A stretch of DNA of 51,172 nucleotides from NCBI RefSeq assembly GCF_018982965.1, contig NZ_JACBYP010000054.1, positions 1-51,172 on the forward strand, in the 5' to 3' direction. A model generated the notes under the pieces. The model made no database searches. It was given only the letters and a program-made list of their open reading frames with translations, and had not been told where the DNA came from. Positions within the stretch are counted from its first letter, which is position 1. Each line of letters opens with the position of its first letter. Below, in pieces: positions 31,393-38,608 of this stretch. This DNA is from Streptomyces mayonensis (lineage in GTDB: Bacteria > Actinomycetota > Actinomycetes > Streptomycetales > Streptomycetaceae). The position numbers and the translations under genes were made by a program.

Positions 31393-32268
31393 GTGACCGC
31401 CGAGACCGACTGGGGCGGTGCCCCTTCCGTGCTGCGCATGATCCTCGGCAGACAGCTGGAGGAGTTGCGCACCCGGGCCGGTCTGAGCTTCGAACAGGCC
31501 GGTGAGTCGATCGGGGTGAGCCACTCGACGATCCGCCGCATGGAGGCCGCGAAGGTGGCGCGGCTGCGCCTGCCGGACGTGGAGAAACTGCTCCAGGTGT
31601 ACGGCGTCCGCGACCAGCAGGAGATCGACACCTTCCTGAAGTCGGCACGCGAGGCGAACAAGCGGGGATGGTGGCACACCTACCGCGACGTCATGCCGGA
31701 CTGGTTCGCGGCCTACCTGAGCCTGGAGCAGGCGGCCCTGCACATCCGCGCCTACGAGCCCCAGTTCGTGCACGGGCTGCTGCAGACCCCGGCCTACGCG
31801 CGGGCCCTGCTGGGCGCCGGGAACCCGCACGCCTCCTCCCTGGCCACCGAGCGGCGGGTGGCCCTGCGCATGCGGCGCCAGGAGCTCCTGGCCCGCCCCG
31901 CGCCGCCCCGCCTGTGGGTGGTGATGGACGAAACGGTTCTGCGGTGGCCCGTGGGCGGCTCCCGGGTGATGCGCGAACAGGTGGACCACTTGATCGAGGT
32001 GGGCCGGCTGCCCCATGTGACGCTCCAGATCATGCCGTTCGGGTCCGGCCCGCACCCGGCCCTGCGGGCGGGCGCGTACGACGTCTTCCGCTTCCGGGCC
32101 CCGGAACTGCCCGACATCGTCTACCTCGGCGGCCTCGTGGGCGCCGTCTACCTGGACAAGCACGACGACGTCGTGGTCTACCGGGAGGCCCTGGACCGGC
32201 TGGGCGCCCAGGCCGTGCCGGCCAGAGGAACGGAGGAGGTCCTCGGCGCGCTGCGCAAGGACCTCTGA
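31393..32268 (+). CDS. XRE-family regulator with DUF5753 domain (WhiJ-like)
   Basis: A 291-residue protein. N-terminal helix-turn-helix (about 18-75: LGRQLEELRTRAGLSFEQAGESIGVSHSTIRRMEAAK), then a DUF5753 domain (about 100-285) with the hallmark LEQAALHIRAYEPQFVHGLLQTPAYARALL and the tail YLDKHDDVVVYREALDRLGAQA. These regulators are numerous in Streptomyces and influence development or secondary metabolism, usually paired with a small DUF397 protein. No DUF397 gene is seen here; instead a different small protein is divergent and a methyltransferase follows. GTG start with GAGGGAG upstream. Confidence 0.9.
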   Translation: MTAETDWGGAPSVLRMILGRQLEELRTRAGLSFEQAGESIGVSHSTIRRMEAAKVARLRLPDVEKLLQVYGVRDQQEIDTFLKSAREANKRGWWHTYRDVMPDWFAAYLSLEQAALHIRAYEPQFVHGLLQTPAYARALLGAGNPHASSLATERRVALRMRRQELLARPAPPRLWVVMDETVLRWPVGGSRVMREQVDHLIEVGRLPHVTLQIMPFGSGPHPALRAGAYDVFRFRAPELPDIVYLGGLVGAVYLDKHDDVVVYREALDRLGAQAVPARGTEEVLGALRKDL

Positions 32269-32363
32269 ACGGCCCGGACTCCTGTACCCGACAGGCCTGC
32301 CGGCCCGCAGGGTCCACTCGTACCGTACGACCCGAAGCACGACCGAATGGAGAGGGGCGAACG

Positions 32364-33179
32364 TTGTCCGACAGCGGATGGCCGGCCGACCGGATCGACA
32401 CCGAGCACGCGCACTCGGCGCGGATCTACGACTACATCCTCGGGGGGAAGGACTACTATCCCGCCGACCGCGAGGCGGGGGACGCGATGGCCGCGGAGTG
32501 GCCCGCGCTGCCCGTTCACATGCGCGCCAACCGCGACTGGATGAACCGTGCGGTGCGGTGGCTGGCCGAGGAGGCGGGCATCCGGCAGTTCCTCGACATC
32601 GGCACCGGCATCCCCACCTCTCCGAACCTGCACGAGATCGCGCAGTCGGTGGCGCCCGCGTCGCGGGTGGTCTACGTCGACAACGACCCCATCGTCCTCA
32701 CCCTGTCCCAGGGCCTGCTGTCCAGCACGCCGGAGGGCCGTACGACGTACATCGAGGCCGACTTCCAGCACCCGGAGGCCGTCCTGGAGTCCGCCGAGTT
32801 CCGCAGGACCCTGGACCTGGGCGAGCCGGTCGCGCTCACCGTGATCGCGATCGTGCACTTCGTCCTCGACGAGGACGACGCGGTCGGCATCGTGCGCCGC
32901 CTCCTGGAGCCGCTGCCCTCCGGAAGCTACCTGGCCATGACCATCGGCACCGCCGAGTTCGCCCCGGACGAGGTGGGCCGGGTGGCCCGCGAGTACGCGG
33001 CCCGCGACATGCCGATGCGGCTGCGGACGATCGGCGAGGCCCACGAGTTCTTCGAGGGACTCGACCTGGTCGAGCCGGGCATCGTCCAGGTCCACCAGTG
33101 GCGTCCGGACGGCACCGGGGAGAAGGACATCCGCGACGAGGACATCGCGATGTACGGCGCGGTGGCCCGCAAGCCGTAG
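32364..33179 (+). CDS. S-adenosyl methyltransferase (DUF574 family)
   Basis: A 271-residue protein of the actinobacterial SAM-dependent methyltransferase family formerly DUF574. Key motifs: ARIYDYILGGKDYYPADREAG near the N-terminus, the SAM-binding FLDIGTGIPTSPNLHEIA (about 76-93), VVYVDNDPIVL, and AIVHFVLDEDDAVGIV. The start is TTG, preceded by GGAGAGGGG about nine bases upstream. The target is unknown. Genes of this family often sit next to XRE/DUF5753 regulators, as here, so the two may form one regulatory unit. Confidence 0.88.
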   Translation: MSDSGWPADRIDTEHAHSARIYDYILGGKDYYPADREAGDAMAAEWPALPVHMRANRDWMNRAVRWLAEEAGIRQFLDIGTGIPTSPNLHEIAQSVAPASRVVYVDNDPIVLTLSQGLLSSTPEGRTTYIEADFQHPEAVLESAEFRRTLDLGEPVALTVIAIVHFVLDEDDAVGIVRRLLEPLPSGSYLAMTIGTAEFAPDEVGRVAREYAARDMPMRLRTIGEAHEFFEGLDLVEPGIVQVHQWRPDGTGEKDIRDEDIAMYGAVARKP

Positions 33180-33186
33180 CGGCCCG

Positions 33187-33224
33187 GACCTCTTCCGCGG
33201 GGCTCAGATCACGCGGAAGAGGTC
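33187..33224. terminator. Bidirectional terminator overlapping the end of the VWA gene
   Basis: Perfect 13-bp arms (GACCTCTTCCGCG and its complement) with a 12-base loop. The right arm encodes the last residues of the VWA protein and the loop holds its stop codon. It lies between two convergent genes only 24 bases apart. Confidence 0.75.
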
Positions 33225-34838
33225 GGCCGCGGCGTGGACGTCGGTGAGGTCCTCGACGGACCGGAGGTTGTCGCACAGCGCCTCGAGGACCGAACCGGCC
33301 GCGGCCACCCGCGGGGCACCGATCCCGACGCCGAAGACACGGAACCCCAGACGCCGTTTGGCGTCGTTCCAGCCGCGCATCCACTCCTCGGTGACGCCGC
33401 AGTCGTCGTCGGTGAGCATCACGATGTCGCCACGGGCACGGGCGGCGTCGTTGAACTCCTCCTCCAGCACTTCCCTCGCCGCCGTCAGCGGCCGCTGGTA
33501 GCTGGTGCCGCCGCCGAGGAAGCTCTCCGCGAAGTCGAGGACCCGGGCCGGCGGGGCGGGCCGGCCGGCCGGGAAGCGGAAGACCTGCAGCTTGTCGGCG
33601 GCGGAGAACAGGATGCCGACGAAGTCGCGCCCCGCGTCGCGCGCCTGGTCGAGGAGGGCCAGGGCGCACGCCTTCGACCACGCCTCCCGGGTGATGCCGC
33701 CGGGCCCCGCCTCGTACATGGAGTGCGAGGTGTCCACGCACGCGATGACGGCGCCCCGGCCGGTGGCCTGTTCGCCCCGGCTGTCGTAGAGCATCAGCTC
33801 CCCGGCCGCGTAGCGCGCCGCGAACACCGCGCGCAGTTCGGGCACTCCGAGGCCCGCCAGTTCGGACGGGATGACACGGGAGAGGTCGTCGCCGAGGGTG
33901 ACGCCGATCAGTTCACCGGTGGCGTTCTCGACCTTGCGGGCGCGCTCGCCCCGGGCCATCTGCCGGAAGCGGCCGATCAGTTCGGCCCACTGGGCGAGCC
34001 GGCCGGTGCGCAGCCGCTCGGCCAGCGCCGCGCGTTCGTCGAACGGCATCCGCTCCAGCTCGCCGGATCCGACGCCCCAGGCACGCATCAGAGAGGCCTC
34101 CTGCCGGGCCGCGGCGGCCGACCGCGCCACCGCGCTCCGCGCGGCGGCGGTGACCCCGGGCAAGGGGGCGGCCAGGGCCTGACGGGCCTCCTGCGCGGCC
34201 CGCTCCGCGGCGGCCTCCGCGTCGTCGACCGCGCGCCGCACCGCCTCGGCCGCGGGGCCCGGCACGGCCCCTTCCCCGTCGGTACCGGCCGCCTCGTCGG
34301 CACCGGTGGCCTCGGCGGCCCGGGAGAGGGCCTCGGACACGGCGGCAGCCGCGGCCTTCGCCCGTTGCGCCGCTGCGCTCGCCCGCTCGCCCTGCTCCTG
34401 TGCCTGCCGCGAGTCGTCGAGCATGCGCCGCAGCGCGCCGGACTGGGCGAGGACCGTCATGGCGGCGGCGTACGGGTCGCCGGCCGTTTCGCGGTGCAGT
34501 TCGGCGAACCGCGGGGACTCCAGCAGGGCGCCGACGATCCGGTGGTTGACCAGCCTGGACGGCTCCATCCCGCCCGGATCGCGCAGGCGTGGGCCGACCC
34601 GGTAGGCGGCCAGGAAGACGTCGGCGAGGAGGTCGGCGGCGTGGGCGTGGTGCTCGCCCAGTTCCGCGGCCAGCTCACGCAGGGCGGCGGCCTGCTCGTA
34701 GGTGTCGTGCCACGTCATCCGGTCGAAGCGGTCGGCGACCACCGCCCCGGTGTGCCCCGTGGACGCGGCCTGCGGACGGCCGGGCCGTACGTCGGCCGGT
34801 CCCGCCGGCACGTCGGCCCGGTCCGGTGTCTGCGCCAC
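33204..34838 (-). CDS. VWA-domain protein, ViaA/CoxE-like partner of MoxR ATPase
   Basis: A 544-residue cytosolic protein. The N-terminal half is helical, with an Ala/Glu/Arg-rich likely coiled coil (about 150-245: RASAAAQRAKAAAAAVSEAL and similar). The C-terminal von Willebrand A domain (about 360-540) has the MIDAS DxSxS as CVDTSHSMYEA (Asp369), the Thr in LGGGTSYQRPL and the Asp in MLTDDDCG. In E. coli, ViaA has the same layout and works with the ATPase RavA. I start at the GTG after GGAGAGGACC; the 86 bases up to the ATPase gene are an unusual purine-rich repeat of GGACGGAGA blocks on the coding strand. It forms an operon with the ATPase gene upstream. Confidence 0.82.
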   Translation of the reverse strand: MAQTPDRADVPAGPADVRPGRPQAASTGHTGAVVADRFDRMTWHDTYEQAAALRELAAELGEHHAHAADLLADVFLAAYRVGPRLRDPGGMEPSRLVNHRIVGALLESPRFAELHRETAGDPYAAAMTVLAQSGALRRMLDDSRQAQEQGERASAAAQRAKAAAAAVSEALSRAAEATGADEAAGTDGEGAVPGPAAEAVRRAVDDAEAAAERAAQEARQALAAPLPGVTAAARSAVARSAAAARQEASLMRAWGVGSGELERMPFDERAALAERLRTGRLAQWAELIGRFRQMARGERARKVENATGELIGVTLGDDLSRVIPSELAGLGVPELRAVFAARYAAGELMLYDSRGEQATGRGAVIACVDTSHSMYEAGPGGITREAWSKACALALLDQARDAGRDFVGILFSAADKLQVFRFPAGRPAPPARVLDFAESFLGGGTSYQRPLTAAREVLEEEFNDAARARGDIVMLTDDDCGVTEEWMRGWNDAKRRLGFRVFGVGIGAPRVAAAGSVLEALCDNLRSVEDLTDVHAAADLFRVI

Positions 34839-34924
34839 GGTCCTCTCCGTCCTCTCCGTTCCGTCCTCTCCGTCCTTCCGGACTTCCGCCCTTCCGTCCG
34901 TTCGCCCTCCGTCCGCCCCGGTGC

Positions 34925-36142
34925 TCAGAGCTGTGCCTGTACCGCGCTCGCGTCGACGCCGAGGGCCTCCGTGAGCACGCGGGCCCGGACGGCACGCTGA
35001 CGGCCGGTGACCCGGTCGACGGCGGCGGTGGAGCGCCCCGCGCCCGCCGCCTCCTCGCGGAGCTTCTCGAGCCGCCTGCCCGCGGTGGCGAGCTGGTGGT
35101 GGGCCTTCTTGATCACCCACTCGCTCAGTGCCTCGCGGGACTGCCCCGCCATCGCGTCGAGCTGGGCCTCCAGCTCGTCGATGGTGTCGGCGAGGTCGAG
35201 GGCCTCCTTGGCATCGGGGTTGACCAGGTGCAGCACCTCGCGCTCCACCGCGGGGCGCTCGGCGGGGGAGTTCCACAGCACGTGGGTCAGCACCGACAGG
35301 TCGCTGTCGGCGACCGACCGGCGGCCGTCGAGGTACGCGGACGCCTGGAGCAGGCTCACCGCCTGCCGCCAGCGCCGGTCGGAGGCGACCAGTTCCCTGC
35401 GGCGCAGGGCGGCCCGCAGCGTGCACACCGCGTCCACGATCGGGTCGGGGACGTCCACGGCAGGGACCAGCTCGGCCACGGCGTGCCGGAGCGCGGCCAG
35501 TTCCACGGTGGTGCGTGCCGGGGCCGCGGGCCGGCTGACGGCGGAGCGGACCAGCGCGGCGAAGTTCGAGGGGTCCTCCAGGTACTTGACCTCGATCCGG
35601 ACCAGCAGCCGGTCGTAGATCGCGGCCGAGTCCTCGCCCTCGGGCAGCTCGTTGCTCGCGGTGATGGCGCCGATCAGGGGGCAGCGGACGGGCTCACCGC
35701 CGTTCTCGGGGTGGTAGATCCGCTCGTTCAGATAGCCGAGGGTCTCGTTCAGCGCGGCCGTGGAGCACTTGAAGATCTCGTCGATGAAGGCGACATGGGC
35801 GGTCGTGGCGCGGCCGTCGTAGACCTGGCGGTACTCGCCGCGGGCCAGCGCGGCGACGTCGATGGGGCCGAACATCCGGGTCGGCGCGGTGAACTTCGAC
35901 AGGAGTATTTCCCAGTAGGACGCTCCCTCGATCCGGCCCGTCAGTTCCCGCGCCAGCTCGGACTTGGCCGTACCGGGCGGGCCGAGGATCAGCGAGTGCT
36001 GGCCGGCCAGCAGCGTGACCAGCAACGTGCGCACCACGTCGGCCCGTTCGTAGAAGCGGTCCGACAACTCGTCCCCGATCGCCCTCAGCCGGGCTGCGGT
36101 GTCCTCGGCGGGCTGCGCCTCCTGGGGAGTGTGGGGGCCCAT
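34925..36142 (-). CDS. MoxR/RavA-type AAA+ ATPase
   Basis: A 405-residue AAA+ chaperone-like ATPase. Walker A GPPGTAKS at 54-61, the RavA-like SYWEILLSKFTAPTRMFGPIDVAALARGEY, Walker B VAFIDEIFK (117-125), sensor-1 ITASNELPEG, and ALNETLGYLNERIYH between them. The C-terminal third is helical with a coiled-coil stretch (LEAQLDAMAGQSREALSEWV). Such ATPases remodel or insert cofactors into client complexes together with a VWA protein, encoded next. AAGGAG six bases before the ATG at 36142 decides the start. The client is unknown; no enzyme subunit needing assembly is adjacent. Confidence 0.88.
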   Translation of the reverse strand: MGPHTPQEAQPAEDTAARLRAIGDELSDRFYERADVVRTLLVTLLAGQHSLILGPPGTAKSELARELTGRIEGASYWEILLSKFTAPTRMFGPIDVAALARGEYRQVYDGRATTAHVAFIDEIFKCSTAALNETLGYLNERIYHPENGGEPVRCPLIGAITASNELPEGEDSAAIYDRLLVRIEVKYLEDPSNFAALVRSAVSRPAAPARTTVELAALRHAVAELVPAVDVPDPIVDAVCTLRAALRRRELVASDRRWRQAVSLLQASAYLDGRRSVADSDLSVLTHVLWNSPAERPAVEREVLHLVNPDAKEALDLADTIDELEAQLDAMAGQSREALSEWVIKKAHHQLATAGRRLEKLREEAAGAGRSTAAVDRVTGRQRAVRARVLTEALGVDASAVQAQL

Positions 36143-36220
36143 GGCCGACTCCTTGTCCGTGTATCCGTGTGTCCGTGGCGTCCGGGGCTGGCTGGGCACC
36201 GACCCTATCGCCGGGCCGGA

Positions 36221-36790
36221 CTAGCCGGTCGGCCAGGTGCGCAGGAGTGCGTCGAGGGCGTTGAGGATCTCGGTCCAGCTCTCCTGCGAGCCGGGCGCGC
36301 TGTGGCTGAAGCCGCCGGAGCCCTCCAGCGTGACGTAACCGCTGAAGACGCTGCCCAGCAGCCGCACGGCGTGCGTCTGGTGCGGTTCGGCCAGGTCGTA
36401 TCCGCGCAGGATGGCGCGCGACATCTGGGCGTGCCGCACACCGGCGCTGTTCGCCGCCGTCTCGGCGTCGAGGCGGAACTGCGTGGCGGCGAAGCGGCCC
36501 GGGTGCTGGAGGGCGTAGTCGCGGTAGACGTTCGCGAAGGCGGTCAGCGCGTCCTTGCCGGCCCGGCCGGCCACCGCTTCGGAGACCCGGTCGGCCAGTT
36601 CCTCGAGGGCGAACAGCGCGATGCGGGTCTTGAGGTCGTGGGCGTTCTTCACGTGCGAGTACAGACTCGCCGTCCGGACGCCGAACCTCCGGGCCAGCTC
36701 CGTGGGCGTGGTGTGCTCGAAGCCGATCTCGTCGGCCGTCTCGGCCCCCGCCCTGATCAGGGTCTCGGTCGTCAGCCCCACGCGTGCCAC
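36221..36790 (-). CDS. TetR-family regulator (WHG-type C-terminal domain)
   Basis: A 189-residue regulator. Helix-turn-helix at about 5-50 (LIRAGAETADEIGFEHTTPTELARRFGVRTASLYSHVKNAHDLK), followed by a ligand domain of the TetR_C_33/WHG kind (YALQHPGRFAATQF, HAVRLLGSVFSGYVTLEGSGGF). GTG start with GGAGGA five bases upstream. A textbook palindromic operator overlaps its promoter, so it represses itself. It lies 78 bases downstream-facing of the MoxR gene but is read separately from its own promoter; its other targets are unknown. The membrane-protein gene at 36975 is divergent and is a candidate. Confidence 0.85.
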   Translation of the reverse strand: MARVGLTTETLIRAGAETADEIGFEHTTPTELARRFGVRTASLYSHVKNAHDLKTRIALFALEELADRVSEAVAGRAGKDALTAFANVYRDYALQHPGRFAATQFRLDAETAANSAGVRHAQMSRAILRGYDLAEPHQTHAVRLLGSVFSGYVTLEGSGGFSHSAPGSQESWTEILNALDALLRTWPTG

Positions 36791-36840
36791 CTGCGTCCTC
36801 CACGTCGCCCTCCGGACCGGCCTCCGGAGCACCGCAGACG

Positions 36841-36870
36841 ATTATCGGCTTGCCTAATCAGGTTAGGCAA
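36841..36870 (-). promoter_or_regulatory. TetR promoter with embedded operator
   Basis: On the minus strand TTGCCT and GATAAT are 18 bases apart, a good promoter for the TetR gene. The -35 and most of the spacer are occupied by TTGCCTAA-TCAGG-TTAGGCAA, a perfect 8-bp inverted repeat with a 5-base centre, the usual form of a TetR-family operator. Confidence 0.75.
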
Positions 36871-36878
36871 ACTCGTGC

Positions 36879-36896
36879 ATGTGAGGTGAATCACAT
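36879..36896. promoter_or_regulatory. Perfect CRP-like palindrome
   Basis: ATGTGAGGTGAATCACAT has 6-bp arms around six bases and contains TGTGA-N6-TCACA exactly. Streptomyces has a Crp protein with related specificity. It lies between the TetR operator and the membrane-protein gene and could control either one. Confidence 0.45.
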
Positions 36897-36974
36897 CCCG
36901 GGGCTGATTGCCGGGCGGCGAAGTTGCGTATTCCCCCTCCAACGGCGGGGCCGGGAATGCGAGGGTGGGCCGCC

Positions 36975-37619
36975 ATGACTGCTGGGTGGTGCCTGCGCGC
37001 GACACGGGCCGCGGTCTTCGCGGCGGTCTGCGTGCTGCTCGCCGCCCTCGGACACGTCCTCATGTCCGGCTCTCCGCTGCCCCGGTGGGTCCTCGCCGTC
37101 GCGGTCGCGGTGACCGGCGGCGCGGGGTGGTCGCTGGCCGGCCGGGAACGCGGGCTCCTCCTCGTTCCGTCCGCCGTGGTGGCCGCCCAGGCGGTGCTGC
37201 ACGTGTGGTTCTCCCGCGTGCAGGAACTGCCGAGGCCGCCGGCCTCCCCGGTGCCGCCGACGGCGTCGATGCCGCACATGAGCCACACCGTGCACGCCGG
37301 GGGATCCGCGACGGGCCCCGACCCGGCCATGGCGGGGATGCCCGAGGCGTCCTCCGCCGGCATGTTCGCCGCCCACCTGCTGGCCGCGCTGCTCACGGGA
37401 CTGTGGCTCGCGTACGGCGAACGCGCGGCCTTCCGCGTCCTGCGGGCGGCCGCCGCCCGGCTGGCCGCCCCGCTGCGGCTGGTCCTCGCCCTCCCCGCAC
37501 CCGCGCGCCGCCCGCGCGCGGCAGCCCGCCGCGGCCGCGCGGCCCGCCGGCCGCGGCGACTGCTCCTCGTGTACGCGATCACCTCCAGGGGGCCGCCCGC
37601 GGGCACCGCTGCCGTCTGA
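36975..37619 (+). CDS. Membrane protein with Met/His-rich loop
   Basis: A 214-residue protein with about four hydrophobic segments (near 10-30, 38-53, 61-78 and 130-148). Between the third and fourth lies a loop, about 99-130, dense in Met and His (MPHMSHTVHAGG...AMAGMPEASSAGM), as in copper-binding domains. The cytoplasmic tail is Arg/Ala/Pro-rich. I cannot name a family. ECF sigma gene next door and the loop suggest envelope metal sensing or handling, but this is inference. I use the ATG at 36975 with GAGGGTGG upstream; ATG 36957 or TTG 36924 are alternatives. Confidence 0.7.
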   Translation: MTAGWCLRATRAAVFAAVCVLLAALGHVLMSGSPLPRWVLAVAVAVTGGAGWSLAGRERGLLLVPSAVVAAQAVLHVWFSRVQELPRPPASPVPPTASMPHMSHTVHAGGSATGPDPAMAGMPEASSAGMFAAHLLAALLTGLWLAYGERAAFRVLRAAAARLAAPLRLVLALPAPARRPRAAARRGRAARRPRRLLLVYAITSRGPPAGTAAV

Positions 37620-37634
37620 GGCAGCCGGTCCACC

Positions 37635-37674
37635 CCCGTCACCGGCCGGGCGTCCGGCGCCGGACGGTGACGGG
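37635..37674 (+). terminator. Terminator after the Met/His-rich membrane protein gene
   Basis: Perfect 9-bp arms CCCGTCACC and GGTGACGGG enclose an inner palindrome GTCCGGCGCCGGAC. It starts 16 bases past the stop codon. The following gap to the sigma gene (37675-37917) holds no evident gene. Confidence 0.7.
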
Positions 37675-37917
37675 CGACGGGCGCAGGCCCGCCACGCGTG
37701 AGTACGCCCGCCACTCACCCGCCCCACCGGACCGCCGCGTGCCCGTGCAGGGCCGCGAGACCGGTACCGGACGCCCGCATGTCCACGCGCCCCACCGGGT
37801 GCGCGGGCGCGCGGTCCGGCGGCACCTCCCCGTGTGCCGTCGGCCGCGAGGCCGCCCGCCGGTGCCCCGCCCCGGACCGCGTGTGCCGTGCGTCCGGACT
37901 CACGAGAAGGGCCGCAC

Positions 37918-38541
37918 GTGACCGCTCCCACCACGTCCCCCCTGCGCGACGACCCCGCGACCGGCTGGGCGCTGGCCGCCCGCACCGGCGACCCGGAGGC
38001 CGTCGAGAACTTCGTCCGCGCCCTCCACCGCGACGTCCGCCGCTTCGTCACCCACCTCGGTGCCGACCCCCAGGCCGCCGAGGACCTCGCCCAGGACACC
38101 TTCCTGCGGGCCCTGGGCAGCCTGCACCTGTTCGAGGGCCGCTCCTCCGCGCGCACCTGGCTGCTGGCCATCGCCCGCCGCGCGGTGCTCGACAGCCGGC
38201 GACAGGCCTCGGCGCGGCCCCGGCCGGCCCGCACCGACGACTGGGAGGCCGCCGCCGAGCGGGCCCGGGAGCCGGGGCTGCCGGGCTTCGACGACGGCGT
38301 CGCGCTCACCGGACTGCTCGACGCGCTGCCCCCGGAGCGCCGGGAGGCCTTCGTCCTCACGCAACTCGTCGGACTGCCCTACGCGGAGGCGGCCGAGTTG
38401 ATCGACTGTCCCGTCGGCACCGTGCGGTCCCGCGTCGCCCGGGCCCGTACCGCCCTGATCCAGGCCCTGTACGACGCCGAACAGGGCGGATCGGACGATC
38501 GGGTGCCGCACCGCGTGCCGTTAGCATGTTCGAACTCGTGA
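37918..38541 (+). CDS. ECF RNA polymerase sigma factor with a TTA codon
   Basis: A 207-residue ECF sigma factor. Region 2 spans about 20-90 (FVTHLGADPQAAEDLAQDTFLRALGSLHLFEGRSSARTWLLAIARR) and region 4 about 122-180 (LDALPPERREAFVLTQLVGLPYAEAAELIDCPVGTVRSRVARART). No anti-sigma gene with a zinc motif follows. Leu202, six codons before the stop, is encoded by TTA, the only in-frame TTA I noticed in this window. In Streptomyces this codon needs the bldA tRNA, so full-length protein would be made mainly in late growth. GTG start with GAGAAGG upstream. The membrane protein encoded before it may influence its activity. Confidence 0.88.
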   Translation: MTAPTTSPLRDDPATGWALAARTGDPEAVENFVRALHRDVRRFVTHLGADPQAAEDLAQDTFLRALGSLHLFEGRSSARTWLLAIARRAVLDSRRQASARPRPARTDDWEAAAERAREPGLPGFDDGVALTGLLDALPPERREAFVLTQLVGLPYAEAAELIDCPVGTVRSRVARARTALIQALYDAEQGGSDDRVPHRVPLACSNS

Positions 38542-38555
38542 CGATCGGCACGAGT
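38534..38555. promoter_or_regulatory. Inverted repeat over the sigma factor stop codon
   Basis: ACTCGTG and CACGAGT flank an 8-base loop and cover the TGA of the sigma gene. It may be a weak terminator or an operator for the PAP2 gene. Confidence 0.4.
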
Positions 38556-38586
38556 GACCAGATGTCCGACTGACCAGATGTCCGAC
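38555..38586 (+). repeat. Perfect 16-bp tandem duplication
   Basis: TGACCAGATGTCCGAC occurs twice in immediate succession in the short gap between the sigma factor and PAP2 genes. It may be a pair of regulator sites or a slippage product. Confidence 0.8.
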
Positions 38587-38608
38587 CCCTAGCAAACGGG
38601 CCAAACAA

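Noticed and set aside
30634..32340. Extension of the 156-residue unknown protein to 568 codons
   Set aside because: The upstream part is antisense to the XRE regulator and reads as a shadow; the segment with real coding character begins at the ATG at 31104.
33204..35426. Extension of the VWA protein upstream to 740 codons
   Set aside because: The extra 196 residues are antisense-like Arg/Gly/Pro sequence overlapping the ATPase gene in another frame; the GTG at 34838 with a Shine-Dalgarno is preferred.
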